A stretch of 64,000 nucleotides of DNA from Bryoerythrophyllum caledonicum (GCA_963971425.1 OZ020520.1:25500754-25564753), one strand, 5' to 3'. Numbered from the stretch's first letter, positions 36,141 to 49,600 are shown. The notes: generated by a model from the letters alone, not told the origin. A program made the numbers and translations.

Positions 36141-36224
36141 GTCTCCAAAATTTTGTGAATTTAAGCCGACGGATTGTTGCAATCATCCTAGTAGTAGTAT
36201 AACGCATTAATCATGCACAAAAAA

Positions 36225-36400
36225 CAAAATCTGCAGAAATCATCCAAAGAAATCTTTTGCAGAAATCATCGACAAAACATATTCGCACAAGTCATCCACA
36301 TAAATCATTTGCAACAATCATCCACATACTTCATCTACAAAAATCACCAATAGAAATCATCGAGAAATCATCCACATGAATCACCCGCCACATGTCATCG
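36225..36400 (+). repeat. AAATCATCCACA-type degenerate tandem repeat
   Basis: Seven or more diverged units of roughly 20-27 bp built on GAAATCATCCACAAAAATCA. Unit length is irregular. Confidence 0.6.
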
Positions 36401-36937
36401 CCTGCTCGCTCCCAGAGGTGCCCATGGCTTCACCGCACGATTTTAGGTGGCCTTGTTTCCATTTAGTATAAGTGGTGATAGTTAGGCGGATGAATATTGA
36501 TCCTCATTACTAATCGTATATTTCATTAGTGTAAAGAGAGAGAACTTGAAATTTGCTAATGCTAATTTTTTCATTTTTTGTATCTCATCCTGAGTTTAAC
36601 CTCGAAAGGACAAAATGGGATTATGGAATTGGAAGCATAATAATTCCATCCACCGTTTAGATTTTAGATCTAACAACTATTTTTTTATTTGAAATTTAAA
36701 ATGACTTTCCTATGTAGATGGCTCTTTCTATACCCCCTAGTCATTGCAAGTCCATTTCTCTTGACATCCTAAACACCTCCGTTACTTTTTATTTGTGGCG
36801 TGCTATGACCAAACACAAGTCTCGATAGTCTAACATTGATCCATAAAACTTATGCAATGAGTAGTGATAAAATATGCCGTTATCTTCAGTCGTAGTACGA
36901 TGACCATGTTTAAATAGGAAAATATATAAAGCATAGA

Positions 36938-37109
36938 GTTTAGGGTTTAAATGGGGCTATGGAAATGAGCAAAGGTACATAGAAAGGGATGACCCCATCC
37001 ATCTCCGTCCATCCCTTTGTCGCCCTCGAAGGTAATGGATGGAGAAGGATGGGATCACCCCCCTCTCAATTACTTCTTTTGTTCCCATAGCCCCATTTAA
37101 ACCCTAAAC
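36938..37109. repeat. Fold-back (inverted repeat), 172 bp
   Basis: Left arm GTTTAGGGTTTAAATGGGGC and right arm with GCCCCATTTAAACCCTAAAC are exact complements at the ends. The arms continue inwards with mismatches (GGGATGACCCCATCC against GGATGGGATCACCCCCC). Looks like a fold-back MITE; no clear target duplication. Confidence 0.7.
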
Positions 37110-37428
37110 CCAAAAGTTCACCAATAAATCTTTGAATCCCTAACCCTAAAACATGGTCCTTGAGGGTACGGAGAGAGGACAATTCCCCATCCATCTCCGT
37201 CCATCCCCTTAGGGGCCAACTAGACAATCATTTAGCTAACGCAGAGGACGCCAAACGAGGTTATGTGGAACCAGATATGGTTTCTTAAAGCTCGGGCTCG
37301 GCCCCACAGGACCAAACCAATGTCATGGTAAAATCTAATTTGTTTCCTAACCAAACTATTTGATTACCCTCTTATGATTTATCCTTTTATCTATATTAGT
37401 AATTCATCCATGACCCATTGTTCACATT

Positions 37429-37660
37429 GAGTTCCCATTGCGTTCTCATTGCATTCATGGAGCATTCCCATGGAGTTCCCAGCCCATTCCCGTAAAGCTT
37501 CGAATGCGTTTCCAATGATTTCTCATGATGTTCCCAATGAGTTCCCATTGCGTTCCCGTTGCATTCATGGAGCATTCCCATGGAGTTCCCATCCCATTCC
37601 CGTAAAGCTTCAAATGTGTTTTCGATGATTTCTCAGGATGTTCCCAATGAGTTCCCAAGT
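37429..37660. repeat. 110-bp tandem repeat
   Basis: Two full units start at 37429 and 37539 and a third begins at 37649. Each contains GAGTTCCCATTGCGTTC, GCATTCATGGAGCATTCCC and CCCGTAAAGCTTC. Period 110 is not a multiple of three, so the open minus-strand frames through it are incidental. Confidence 0.85.
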
Positions 37661-37910
37661 GTTCCCAAGAGAGTTCCTTATGTTCCCGTAGAGTTCTAGA
37701 CCAATTTATACTTTTCAAATTACATCCGAGTTTTCTTTTTGTTTAGTGGGGCCCACCACAACCCCATCCGCACTTGTCCCTTAGCATATTCCTCTGCAGC
37801 CATGAGGTTGTTGGTCAAGCAAATGAAGTGTAGGTAACTTTTTCAAATAGTTTATCAAATTGTAACTTCCCGGGAAGACTCTGATCTTTTGGCATGCCAG
37901 GCAATGAACC

Positions 37911-38189
37911 GCCCAGGGTGAACTGACCCCCTCGTTGGTACTTACCCGAGGTGGGTCCCATCTTAATTGCATGGGGTCATTTTTCTGGCCCTCTTATTTT
38001 GGGGGGTCCGGAGGCTTTTTTGGAATTTTTTGGGACAAATTTGGGGCCTACGGCTATTGTTTACCCATGTGTACCCTCCACTGCTATAAATAGGGCCCCA
38101 TCCAAAAACAAAATAGGGGCCAGGTTTGGCCCCACCACCTCGTGGCCCCCTCGGGTAAGCACCAACGAGGGGGTCAGTTCGCCCTGGGC
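37911..38189. mobile_element. MULE-type MITE, 279 bp
   Basis: Terminal inverted repeats of at least 41 bp (outer ends GCCCAGGGTGAACTGACCCC and GGGGTCAGTTCGCCCTGGGC). Flanked by a perfect 10-bp duplication GCAATGAACC at 37901-37910 and 38190-38199. Long inverted repeats and a 9-10 bp duplication are typical of Mutator-like elements. No gene inside; a GCTATAAATAGGG TATA-like block is present. Confidence 0.85.
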
Positions 38190-38199
38190 GCAATGAACC

Positions 38200-40602
38200 T
38201 GGCTGGATGTGTGATGCTATGGGCCCAGCTGCAGAATACGGAGAGTTCTGCACACCCACCTTTGAAGCAGCCGAAGTTGAGATCTGTCCTGAGAATATGG
38301 TAGGCCTGGGGTCACTCTTAGTTGATTTTTCTAAAAATCATGAATCAAAGAATATTACTTAGATGAGTAGACAAGGGAAATAGCAAAGTCCTGTGATCAT
38401 CTGCCCATGATTGTGGCACTCTTTCTCCATTCAACTTCATACTGTTTATCTCATAACAAGTTGAGATTTTTTACTTTAACCCCTACAGGTCAGAGGAGCC
38501 TAAAAGTGGATTCTTGAATGATATTTCATTGTGAATGATCTTATTTTATCCAATTCTTTCATCATGGTTCATTGGATGTGTAAGTAACAGATGATGATGA
38601 AACTTGCCTCATTGAGGAAGTCATGCTTTATCTAGAGGAGATAATCTATGTGACATGAATCTCTATGTAGTGTATTTTAAAAACTTCTAGCTTTTGCTCT
38701 AAATCCGAGTTAGAGTTATCCAAACTATACTTTTCAAAATTTAAGTTCAACTAATGTAACAAACCTTATGAAGTCTAGTTTCCATTCCAAATTCAATTTT
38801 TTTGAGAAATACATAAAAGTGAATAAGCTATTGCAATTTGAACTTTGGGCATATAACCATGGTTGACCGATTTATAATTTTAGCGGAACACGGAAGTTTC
38901 ATCTACACTCCAAGTTTTGGCATTGTGATGTACACATTTGGTGAAATTTTCAAAAAAATTAAGCATTCTTTGTATTTGATATGAACTTTCTTCACTTTTT
39001 CTTCTCGAAAATCACGATAACCATAAATTTTCCCTAAAAAAAGCTGTAATTGTTGTGACATATGCAAGGAATGTGATGTCATCTATGAAAATAAAATAAA
39101 ATAATTTCCACTTACATTCAATGAAGAAATAGAGTACACACAGTAAAATGGAAATTGGGATTTATGCCATGGTCATTGTCTTGGCCTTGCCGGTCCTGGT
39201 GGGGTCTGCCGTGTATCTTTTTCTCTCCCCTGCATAAAATTATTTAAAAAAATTAAAATTAAAATTAAAAAATAAAGTCTCCATTGCCTGTGTCAAAAAA
39301 TAATTAAAAAAATTAAAGCCCCAGATCACGTATGAGGTGGACAGTTACGGATTAAAACCGTTAGAAAAATGAAAATAAAACGCTGAATGAAAACGAAGTG
39401 AAGGTGCAGTTGGCAGTTTTGTGCACAGACATATTGTCAAGCGCACCAATGTGGCAAAAATCAGTAGACCACGGTGTACTTTTCGTCCAATGCTTTCGGA
39501 TCCAGCACCGAAAGGAGAGTATATTATCCACTTCGGACGCAGAATCCACGGCGGCGACATTGCGGGCTGTCAACTTCCCCAACAACTTCGAAAAACATCT
39601 TCTCCAGCAACTTCTGAAACAACTTCCCGACGCTTACTATTGACTCTTTATTTTTAGTTTGAATGGTGAAGGACGGTTGAGTGAGGGGCGTTTCACACTC
39701 CAACTTAGGACCCAAGTTTGGCCGGAGCCTGGAAGGGTCAAGTTTGAGGGGCCGTGACTCAATGTCTCTAATTTCTAAATTTTTCCTCTTTTGCTTTCTC
39801 TTGTCATGGAGCCTAGAAAGAAACACATCTTTGGCCAATCTTAACAAGAAATGGCCCAAGTGCACATTACTCTAAAAAAATCCAAGACAAGCACCAGTAC
39901 CGTAATTGTTGTAAGAACATAAATAAATGAGATTTTTTTCACCAAAGGAGAATAAGTGGGAAAATTGCCAATGCGAGATTGAATCATTGAGTGGTATGAT
40001 AGAAATAGAGTTCTAATTTCTACACCAATTACATTTAGAATAGCATAATTTTTATTCTAGAAGCTGGATGAAAATAAAATTATATTGCCATGAGGCTACT
40101 ACTATGCCACGTCTACATATAATATTTCAAAAATTTGTGATCAAAATTAACATCATCAGAATCCCTCAAAGGACAAAATGTACTTCCGGGGTCAACATAT
40201 GAAACAAAGATGTATTGCACCAGAGGCGTTTTCATCTGCGTATGGAAGTGTGTTTTGTAGTTCCCTGCAAAGAATGAATCAGCATCAGCATCTAAGATTT
40301 TTCGTCACCCAAAGGACAGAAGCCCTCTACTGCGAGGGAAGTTAAAAAACTGGAATAGATTTTGTTCTGTTTTCTGTTTTTTTTTGGCACCTAACAAAAC
40401 AGATTTTGATGCATAAAGGAAACAAACTGGATTAGATTTTGAAGGAGGAGCAGCAAAAAGCGCGGCCACCGACCGAGTGCCAGAGTATGCGATTCCGTGG
40501 TCGTCCCTTTGCAAGTTTGCTGTGTCTTCAGCGCTGGCAGCTTCATTCCTTGGCCACCGACCCATGGTGGCCCTTGGTGACAATGCACCTGCCAGTTGCG
40601 AC
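38200..40602. other. AT-rich noncoding stretch
   Basis: No supported gene. Around 39680-39760 GGGGCGTTTCACACTC and GGCCGGAGCC resemble the ends of the MITE at 59154-59669, but a matching opposite end is not evident. Confidence 0.4.
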
Positions 40603-41025
40603 TAACGTCAAAATACCTTAAACCGACACTCAACCCTGAAGCGACACTGCAGACCTTGTCAGAACCGGATTTCTTCCTCTCGATTTCTGTCATATGTTCT
40701 GTCAGAAATATTCCAAGTCTATTCCAAGCCCACCAATGAATGCAAGGATGGAGCTGGATGGAGCTGGCGGTTTGGTGGGATAGAGGTGACGGTTTAATGT
40801 GCTTTTAAGGTTTGGTTTTGTCACTAAACCTGGTCGCTTTAGGGTTGATTGGAGGAAACCCACTTTCTTTCTTTTTTCTCACAATCTACAACGTTGTTTT
40901 CAAATTTTTTTTCTCTCACAAATCAGAACCTTATTTCTCTACCCAAGCATATTTTTTTTGCAATTAAATCTCAACTTTTGAAGCACAGAATCACTAAAGT
41001 GTCGGTTTAAGGTATTTTGACGTTA
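40603..41025. mobile_element. MITE with perfect 28-bp inverted ends, 423 bp
   Basis: The 28 bases at 40603-40630 (beginning TAACGTCAAAATACCTTA) are the exact reverse complement of 40998-41025. A TAA/TTA outer trinucleotide would fit the PIF/Harbinger habit, but the target duplication is not certain. No coding content. Confidence 0.8.
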
Positions 41026-41242
41026 CTCGTCTGTGCAGTGTTAGCACCAACATGCCAGGAATCCTGGGGAGTTTTGACTTGTGGGGATCTGTCAACTGCA
41101 GCAATGGGAGCACGGTTCTGCCGAGGTTCAAATTCTCTAATTGTGAAAGGAGTGGTCGGTGATTTTTGCATGGACCTCAGAAATGTCGGAGCTTCGACTA
41201 AGTTATCTGGAATTAGACAATTCAGTCATAACCCCGAAAGGA

Positions 41243-41302
41243 ATTTCTACTCCAATATTGGAGAAATTTCTACTCTAATATTGGAGAAATTTCTACTCCA
41301 AT
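41243..41302. repeat. 23-bp tandem repeat with internal palindrome
   Basis: Three units of ATTTCTACTCCAATATTGGA type at 41243, 41266 and 41289. Each full unit contains the palindrome CTCCAATATTGGAG, or the variant with CTCTAATATTGGAG. Confidence 0.8.
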
Positions 41303-41399
41303 AATTATAACTTCCGAGATGAACTTCCGAGGATGGAACCATAGGATTCCCTTCTAAACTTATATGAGATAATAGAGTTTTCTTGAAAGTGCTTCTTGA

Positions 41400-41846
41400 T
41401 TTTTTATTTTATTTTATTTTATTTTTGAAGCAAAACAAAAACCAGGGTTGATTGCAAAAAAGTCCCAAGTACAGACCGGAGTGCCAGTTTTGGCAACACC
41501 AAAAGGAGTCAAGACTCCGAACTAACATGAAAAACTTTGACCCAGACAATGTGGTCGCCTTGAAGGCTACATAGCAACTCATGGCAACCCCAAGTGGAGT
41601 CCAAAAGGTTGGCCGCCTTGTTTCTGCTAGCGTCGGTGTTCGCAGTGAGAACTCTGCCCCAGGCAATCCTCCCATAATCAGTGAGACCCTGCCAAATGAG
41701 GTTCTCGATCTTACAGTGATTCCACCTCATCTGGTTGAACACCCAATCGTTCCTGGCAAGCCAGATAGTCCAAAGAATAATCCCTTTATAAGAGGAGCGA
41801 GATTCTACTGAGGTTCGCAAATCTCCGAGGAGGCCTACTTCCAAAA
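41400..41846 (-). mobile_element. 5'-truncated L1 LINE insertion, 447 bp
   Basis: Homologous to the 3' end of the LINE at 46607-51596 (for example TGGCAACACCAA, AGCAACTC and the CTCCCATAAT block). Its poly-A tail is the T-rich run at 41400-41427 of the plus strand. It is flanked by a perfect 15-bp duplication GAAAGTGCTTCTTGA (41385-41399 and 41847-41861), so both ends are known. A dead-on-arrival copy containing only the C-terminal and 3' noncoding part. Confidence 0.9.
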
Positions 41847-42289
41847 GAAAGTGCTTCTTGAAGGGGCAAGTCAAGAGGAATATAGTGCCAGACAATATGA
41901 GATGTATAAACGGAAAGAATGAGAGCATGAGGAAATTTCATATCGCCTTTTTCTGCACCAATGAAATGCTTTGCAATCAATGTTTTTGGGCCCTACCCCA
42001 TGCAAGCTAAAGCTCCCCCATAGTACCCTAAGTTCTCAAAGGGTTGACCAATAGTTCCCCCAAACCTTTCCCAAGCCAAGACACCATGTGCATGTGGTCC
42101 CGGTTACTAACATAAGACCCTAAGATTTGGGGTACCTATCCAGTGTATTTTGGTGACTTTCAGGAAAACTCAAATGTGCTAAAAATATGTGAACTTTGAC
42201 CGTACAGATTGAGAGATAATTATTGTCAAAGTGAACAATATTGTCTTTTAGTGGTTAAAACATGACAAACTTCCAAGGAAGTTAACTCT

Positions 42290-42500
42290 GGAACGTCACT
42301 TGGGAACCATATATGTAGGCGCGTATTTTACTCTAGAGAATATGAAAGATGGATCAAAGTTTAGCAAGACATACACCTTTGAAATGAAGATTCTTCAACT
42401 AACATCTTTAATTTGGAGGTCATCCCAATATCTGAACCTTATCATGTTCAAATACGACAATATACATGTAGAATATTGTGGCCATGAGTAGCACCTTATA
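42290..42500 (+). repeat. Dispersed repeat, second copy of 35535-35740
   Basis: Same word order as the copy near 35.6 kb: GGGAACC, GTATTTTACTCTA, TTCTTCAACTAACATCTTT, ATTTGGAGGTC and ATCATGTTCAAATA. Confidence 0.7.
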
Positions 42501-43489
42501 AGGGTGGAAGCAAGTTAGGGTGGAGCACTTAGTACGTCACGAGCAGTTTTTTCAGGGGGTCCCAAACTTCAATGGCCGGATTAGTAGTGCTCCCAATGCA
42601 AAAGTACTAATGTTTTTGGCAATGATGTTAGCAAATTATACTAATGAATATTATAAAACTATTGTGCTTTACTCCAAAAAACATTGGGAACACATAAATA
42701 TATGTACTTTTTTAACTTTCAGAAAGTACGTCACAGTCTGGATAAAAACAACAAAAGTACGAATATCATGTTGTTTGACAAAAGATAGTACAAATTCACA
42801 CTTAGATAATGGAAGAACATGTTTAAAGCCTTCAAATGCACATTAAAAGTTGTGATAATTTTTAGTCGCTCATTGTGATTTTTACGGTCAAAGTGCTAAA
42901 ATTATTTTTGGGCAAAATATACTCGAAAATGATCCAAACTTCATTTTTTTTAGTATCCAGTTGTTTTAAGGGGATCCCCATGTGGGTAGCAAACTGATTT
43001 TCAAGTAATATGAGTAAAAGGTGGCAAACAGAAACACCTTCCACTCCCGCAAAGGTACAAATATAGTACAAATTAAACCTCTTAAACGCCTCCAAAAACT
43101 ACAATTCGCGCGACTTTCGAGGCTCCTAAAGCCGCGCGTGTCACACCACCTGCCACGCTTTAGGAATGCTAAAAATATTCATGTTTATACCCAATGTACA
43201 CAAGGCAAATTGGATCCCAAAGAAGGGTTGACTTTTACCACTTTTTTGGTACAATAGGTTGTCCAAACATGCACCCACCTTAGTGTGCTCCTACCCATAA
43301 CGTGTGAGGGTTATCCCCTAAATGACAAAAGTTATGAGGTGGGCTTTTGCAAATCTTGGGCGTGTTTCCATAGTGACAATTTAAATTTACAATTCTTAAA
43401 ATTTTGTACAAATATGCAAGAAAATAAGATGTACATGTGAGTATAATTTTTATGCTCATTGGACCTGTTGTTAAAAAATTAATGCCATC

Positions 43490-43865
43490 TGAAAGAAAAA
43501 CTTCTAGAGTGCGAGCATGTCAGGCATTCCCAAAAACTTTTGCCAGGACACTCTATCAAAAGTAATTTTTTTGATACTAGCAAGTAATATTATGTCCTTT
43601 CATATTGTCAAAAAAATGATTGCCTTTAGTGAATAACAACATTTTAGCCCAAATCAAACATTTTCACACATTGTCACCAATTGTCGAGCAAGGTACCAAT
43701 GTTTTTTTTTATTTCACATAAAACTTAGAGATTTTCCTTTTTCACTTCCCATATTTTCCACAACAATATATAACGTAGACCTTCTAATCAACCATTTGGA
43801 TTATCATCCTAAAACATATTTAATTTACAAAAACAATCAAACATGAATTGGCAATTTTTGAACCT
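43490..43865 (-). repeat. Dispersed repeat, inverted copy of 56620-56910
   Basis: On the minus strand it shares with 56620-56910 ATTGCCAATTCA, GGATGATAATCCAAATGGTT, ATATATTGTTGTGGAAAA, ACAATGTGTGAAAATGTT and TACTTGCTAGTAT. Confidence 0.7.
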
Positions 43866-44695
43866 TAACTATTTGCACAAATGTTTTGAATATGCTTAAA
43901 CTTCCCGATTTGGTTTTAATCAACAAAATCAGGGTGTAACGAGATCAAAGAGTCTTGAAGAACCAACACTGAGCTCAAGAAGCAAAATGCACCACAAGGC
44001 TGACACTCAACACAAAGCAAAAGCAAAAGCAAAGGGAAAGTGAAACCCTCAATGGCGTCAGAAGCAACATCTAACAAGAAAATGAAAACCTAACCAGTCA
44101 CTGAAAACGAGGGCCTCACAAGCACAAAGCAACAAAGTCAATCATGCTCAAAAGCAAAAGACAATTATCTTGAAGGGGAGACATGATTGTGCGATCAAGG
44201 CCCAACTTTAGCATAGAACAAATCACAATGAGCACTCAAAGACGCATGTGGACCTAAAACGCCCCCATGCCGAGGACAACAAAACAACTTATCAATTTTA
44301 GAAGAGTCGAGCGTCTTTCTAGAAGAGAACGGTGAATCTCCCGCTAAAGAAATTGCCACCTCCGGGTTGCCGTCAACACCGGACCACATAGCAAAATCAT
44401 CAGATGTGCTCCTAGCCCCAAAACTTGTCATTTTGCAATAATCACTATTTGTATACACTTGTATGGAAGATCCAATAGAACCTCTAGGGCATCTACCGAG
44501 ACATCCTTCCTTTCCAAGTTGTTGATAACATCTTAAAGAATTTCCTCGGTCAAAACTTGGGCTACCCCTTATCAATTGGAGCGAGCGCGATGGACTCGTC
44601 ACAAGCTAAGAAGGGCAAGTGAGACGAGATCGAAACAAATTGTATCGGTTTGCCAAGTCTCGAGGAAAAAAATCCTTGTTATGGACAATGTTCTA

Positions 44696-46374
44696 GACTA
44701 TAAGAAACCCGTGTTTTTTGTAACATGGTGAAAAACATGCCTGAACGTCAAAAGTAACATGTTGTTGCGTTAATGTTGATGTCACCTAAAATCCGTCAAG
44801 ATAAACAGGCCAAAAACGTCAAAAAAATTGTCCTAACATGGTTGTCAACCTCTTGACATCCAACTGAACGTGGCCTGAAATGTGTGGGAAAGGGCTCCAC
44901 GTGGAAGGGGGCCCATGTCCACATCAGTTATGTTTTCTTTTGGGCAGCGCCACGTGGGATTTTTTTCATCCAATTCCATCTTGAGTGGGTGCAGTGACGT
45001 GGAATTTAAGAATTGCTAACTTGGACCCGAAGAATTATGACGTGGACAACCCACGTCAGCTGACGTCATGCTTTTAGAGCATTTTTTGTCCACACAAGGC
45101 TATTACTTTTGACGTTCGTTTTGACATGCTCGTGTTGCTCATGACATCAATCTTGACGTTGGCGCGTTCTGCCTATATGTTGTCATTGACCTTTTTCATG
45201 CTGGAGATTATGTTCACTTGAACATCTAGCATGTTCTTTTGGACGTTTTTCTAAACATGTTTCTAAAAAACTGCTATTCTACGTGATGTGCTCTTTAACG
45301 TGGGATGAACGTGTGACAATGTTAGTGAAGACGTCAAGCATTTGTCAGCCGTGACATGAGGATACACAATTACCCAAAATGATCAAAACCCCAATGTGTG
45401 TGACTTGGCGCTTGCTGGGGCAATTGATGAACGAGCATGGACATTCGAGAAGGGTTTAGGGTGCCAAAAAAATGTTCTTCAGACTACGTTGGAGGAGTGC
45501 GACGGCCTAGGTCACAACTTCGGCGCTCGAGAGGATCTACAGAGCTGGAGTTCGGTGTTGCGTGGATGGGAGAGCTGCGGTGGCGAATTCTGAATTTGGC
45601 TATGGCTAGGGTTTCCTAGCCATGGCTAAGGTCAGCTATGGCTGGGGTTAGCTCGCTATGGCCAAAGACTTCCCTTGCGTTCTTCTTCCCTTTGAGCTCT
45701 TCCCTTCTCGTCTCGATTTGCCGCAGATTGCCTTCATTGCTCCCAACTAGCACCGTCGTCACCGCTCCATGGCTCCCGCCATAGCTTCCGCCATAGCCAC
45801 CACCATAGCCGCCATTGCTTTGTTCCATCACCTACAAGTTGCCTCTTTCTACTCCTTGTTCTCCTAATCTCCCTCCTCTTAGCGTTGTAGTGAGCTTTGC
45901 CGCTCCCCACCTCCCACTTCTATCACCTAAGTTCAATTTGCTCTCACCCACACTCTCAAAAATAAAGTGTAGAAGCTGTGGAGGTTGCTTTTGTGTAAGT
46001 CGCCCTTCGCCTCTTCCTTCCTTGCGACATATTTCATCCACTATGGATGAAAGCTGCCCATTTTCTCAGTTTTTGCTTTCGGGCAGCGGGCTGCTATCAT
46101 TCTACAGTAAAATTAAATGCAACTGTGGCTGACGTGGACATCCCATGTTTTCTATGATGTCACAGTCTGACGTGGTCACGCTTCTTTTGACGTCACCAAA
46201 AACGTGCATGTCTACGGTGACATCAACACGTTTTGTCTTTAACAAGAACATGTTTGATGCAACGTCAAACTAAATTCGAGGTACCGTAGCAATTTTTCTA
46301 CTAACGTGTGACATCACTGAAAACACAACACGTAACATCCTTGACGACACCAAAAACATGGTTTTCTTATAGTG
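44696..46374. mobile_element. Nonautonomous CACTA element 1, about 1.68 kb
   Basis: Left end (G)ACTATAAGAAACCCGTG at 44696; right end is the complement of CACTATAAGAAAACCATG at 46374. The left terminal C is G here. Subterminal regions are rich in ACGTCA, GTGACATCA and AACATG words in both orientations, as in the binding regions of CACTA transposases. Interior: no transposase; a Gly-Tyr-type simple repeat (GCCATAGC words) near 45770-45825. Target duplication unclear (TCTA on both sides, shifted by one). Confidence 0.7.
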
Positions 46375-46588
46375 TCTAGTAAAGCCCAGATTTGTGCTTG
46401 CAAAAAATACCTCATTGATTTCAAGAGGCTTGAAAATCCCATTCTTTCTTTTGTTGCTTTGCCGACTTATGCATTGTTGATCCTTTAGAGCCGGAAAGGC
46501 CCAAACGTGGTCTCTAGGGAAGTGAAAATACAATGTTGCAATTAATAGAGGAAATTAGGGCCAAAACATTCTGTATGACGGACGTAGT

Positions 46589-46606
46589 CCATGCTACGAT
46601 GATTCT
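46589..46606 (+). repeat. Target duplication of the LINE, 3' side
   Basis: CCATGCTACGATGATTCT, matched with one substitution at 51597-51614 (CCATGTTACGATGATTCT). Confidence 0.9.
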
Positions 46607-46635
46607 TTTTTTTTTTTTTTTTGAAACAAAACAAA

Positions 46636-49600
46636 CTAGGTTTGATTGCAAAAAGTCACCAGTACAGACACGTGCACCAGTTCCGGCAACACCAAGGACT
46701 CAAGACTCAGGACTAACGTGAAACTCTTTAACCCAGACAATGTGATCGCCTTGAACGCTACAGAGCAACTCGTGGCAGCCCCAAGTGGAGTCGAAAAGGT
46801 TCGCCGCTTTGTTTCTGCTAGCCTCGGTGTTGGCAGTGAGAACTCTCCCCCAAGCAATCCTCCCATAATCCGTGAGACCCTACCAAATGACGTTCTCAAT
46901 CTTGTAGTGATTTCACCTAGTCTACTTGAACACCCACTCGTTCCTGGCAAGCCATAGAGTCCAAAGAGTAATCCCTCTTAACAAGAACCAAATTCTACTC
47001 AATTTCGCGAATCTCCGGGGGGGCCGACTTCCAAAGAGAGCATGTTTGAAGTTAACAATGCCCCATTGGGAGTGCAAGGACTTACTGAGACGCCGAATGA
47101 TCTCGTTCACATAATCCCACGAGCTTCTACCTTGGCTACAGCTCCAGAATCTATGCAGAATGCTCTCCTGAGCTCCCACACTGCAGACAGTGCAATTGTC
47201 ATCAATGTGAGGAGAAGCTCGTTTCCTCCACTGGTTCACTGCAATAGCTTTCTGCCACAATTGCCAAATAAACCCTGCCTCCTTTCCACTTCACTCTTTG
47301 TCCCACACATTGCGCCATCTAAGTTTGAAATTGTTCGGAAGGACATGACTCCATTTCTTCTGGACCACGTTCGGAGGTGGACGGCGAGCTCGAAGTAACA
47401 TCCTTCCATGTTTGGTGGAGTAATTAAGGAAGGAGATTGGGTTTTTACCATCAGGCCAAATGATGCGACCTGGATCCCACATAAGAGAGCTAATTTTTCC
47501 ATAGTAAAAAAGAATTCCTTTCTCCTTTTTGTCTTTAATGAGGTTCACCAGTCTCACCCTTTCGAGCTTCCTCCAAGTAATGAGAGTATTGTTGCCTAAA
47601 GTTGTCGGTCTCATAAGGTGAATATTGGCCTTTTCAGCAACAGTGTAAAGGCCTTCGCTCGCCTTAACTTGCCAGGCTCTATTTTTGCCAATTTCACCTC
47701 TTCCTTGAAGAGCATTTCCCAGGAAAATCCACGAAGGCAAGGTGTCATCATTGAATTCGAAAATTCCAAGCCAGTCACATCGTTTCGGGGGGTGGTGCCG
47801 AATTTGATGCCAGTATCTTCCAGCCGGGTTAAGCCGTTGCAGAATCTCCTCCCAAGCCTCAAATTCAGTTTCTTTCAGAACAAACTTGTCCTCAGTTTCC
47901 TGTACCACAATAAATCGGTTCTCCTCTTGAATCCATATGTCTCTAGTGTAAATCATCCCATTCCTAGCTAAAACCGCTTTTCGTTGTGTCGAGAGGTGTA
48001 CACCTTCAATTAAAACACCCCTAGCAGTCCACAGCGGTGAGCTAAGCCATTCATCCATAGAGTCCGGTGGGTTGATGGTGACTTCATTGACAAGACTGTG
48101 CCAAGCACGTTTGGTCTTGTTCCATAGCCTAGAACCTCCTGGGCTTTGGAAACCTTTGTTAGAAAACCACCAAAGCTTGGGTGGCCACCGCGGACCTTTA
48201 GCGGGTTGGCATTGCTCCAATCTATAGCAGATTAAGGACGTAAAATTAGATTGGCTAGGCATACAGGCTGCAATTATCCATTTACACATTAGGGCTAACA
48301 TAGCTTCTTTGGGGTCTACCACACCAAGCCCTCCCATTGCTTTCCTTTGGCAGATTGAACTCCAAGCCACTCTAGCCCTAGAGGGTTGGGAAGTGCCAAC
48401 CCACATATAGTTTTTTATCTTTGCAGTGACTTTCTTCACCCCATTATTGCTTCCTCCCCAGATTGCAAGATAGAACAAGGTGGTAGAGACTAGGATGCTC
48501 TTACCAATTATGATTCTGGCCGTGCAATTTGCTCTAACTTTCGACCAGTATTCCAGTTTCTTATCAATTTTGTCTTGAAAAAAGAGGTCTATATTACTCG
48601 TTGTGAGGTCCAGTCCAAAAGCTATTCCTAGCAAGTTAGGTAATCTCTCCCTCTTCTGCCCATTTGAAACTAAGACTTTGAGTCCATTGAGGTCGAGGTT
48701 GCCCGGTCTGCCCCCACAGATATGCTACCGGCTTGTCTCTGTTTAACATTAAACCCGAGGCTTCACCAAATTCCTCCAAGGTCTCAATTACATTTGCTGC
48801 CACTTCTTCCTCCGCGATGACCGTTAATGAGGTGTCGTCAGCATATTGCAGAAGGACCTGTGGCTCCGTTGCTCCTGGGAGGTGTATACCTTTAATTCTC
48901 CTTCTAATAACCTCTCTTTAACCACAGCTATTGAGTATTTCTCCTATAATAAGGAATAGATATGGCGCCAGAGGGCACCCCTGCCTAACTCCTTGTTCGA
49001 TGGTGAAGGCTTCCGTAACTCTTCCATTTACACTTACTCTGGCTTTGGCATTTCTAAAGAGTAGTGCAACCATGTCTAAAAATTCTTTAGGAAAGTCCAT
49101 TGTTTCCATGGCTCGAAAAAGGAAAGTGAGATCAACACGATCGTAGGCTTTTGAGAAATCTAGCTTTAGGAAAAAGAGGGGTTGATTAGAGAGTTTGGCA
49201 TGGTGGATTGTCTCATGAGTTAGGAAAATGTTATCTGATATACCTCATGGGGAGAAAGGCTGATTGATCTGAGCTAATCAGGTCCATCAAAATTGGCTAC
49301 AATCTTATTTGCAGTGCTTTAGCGTATATTTTGTATGCCACATTAAGCAAGGTGATGGGCCGCCAGTTATTAAGGCATCCTCGGCTTCCTCCTTTATGTA
49401 TTAGTGCAATTAACCCTTCTATTACACCATTGTGGAAACTACCTCTTCTCACCGCATCCTTTACCATGTCAAGGTAATCTGCTTCAATTGTCTTCCATAG
49501 TTTTTTGTAGAACCCCGTGGCAATGCCATCTGGCCCTGGCGATTTACCTGAGGCTAATTGACTCACCGCGGAGGAGAGTTCTCTTAATGTTAGTTCTACC

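Larger units (their letters stand above)
41862..44695. other. Noncoding stretch with dispersed repeats
   Basis: No supported gene. It holds the repeats at 42290-42500 and 43490-43865, listed separately. An open minus-strand frame at 44195-44602 has a faint CYQQLGKEGCLGRCP, reminiscent of a broken zinc knuckle, but this is too weak to call. Confidence 0.4.

Noticed and set aside
37396..37718. Minus-strand frames rich in GTPWE/NGMGTPW-like words
   Set aside because: They are the translation of a 110-bp tandem repeat; the period is not divisible by three, so frame is not conserved.
44195..44602. Minus-strand frame with CYQQLGKEGCLGRCP, like a zinc knuckle
   Set aside because: Spacing does not fit CCHC (the His is absent) and the rest of the frame matches nothing.
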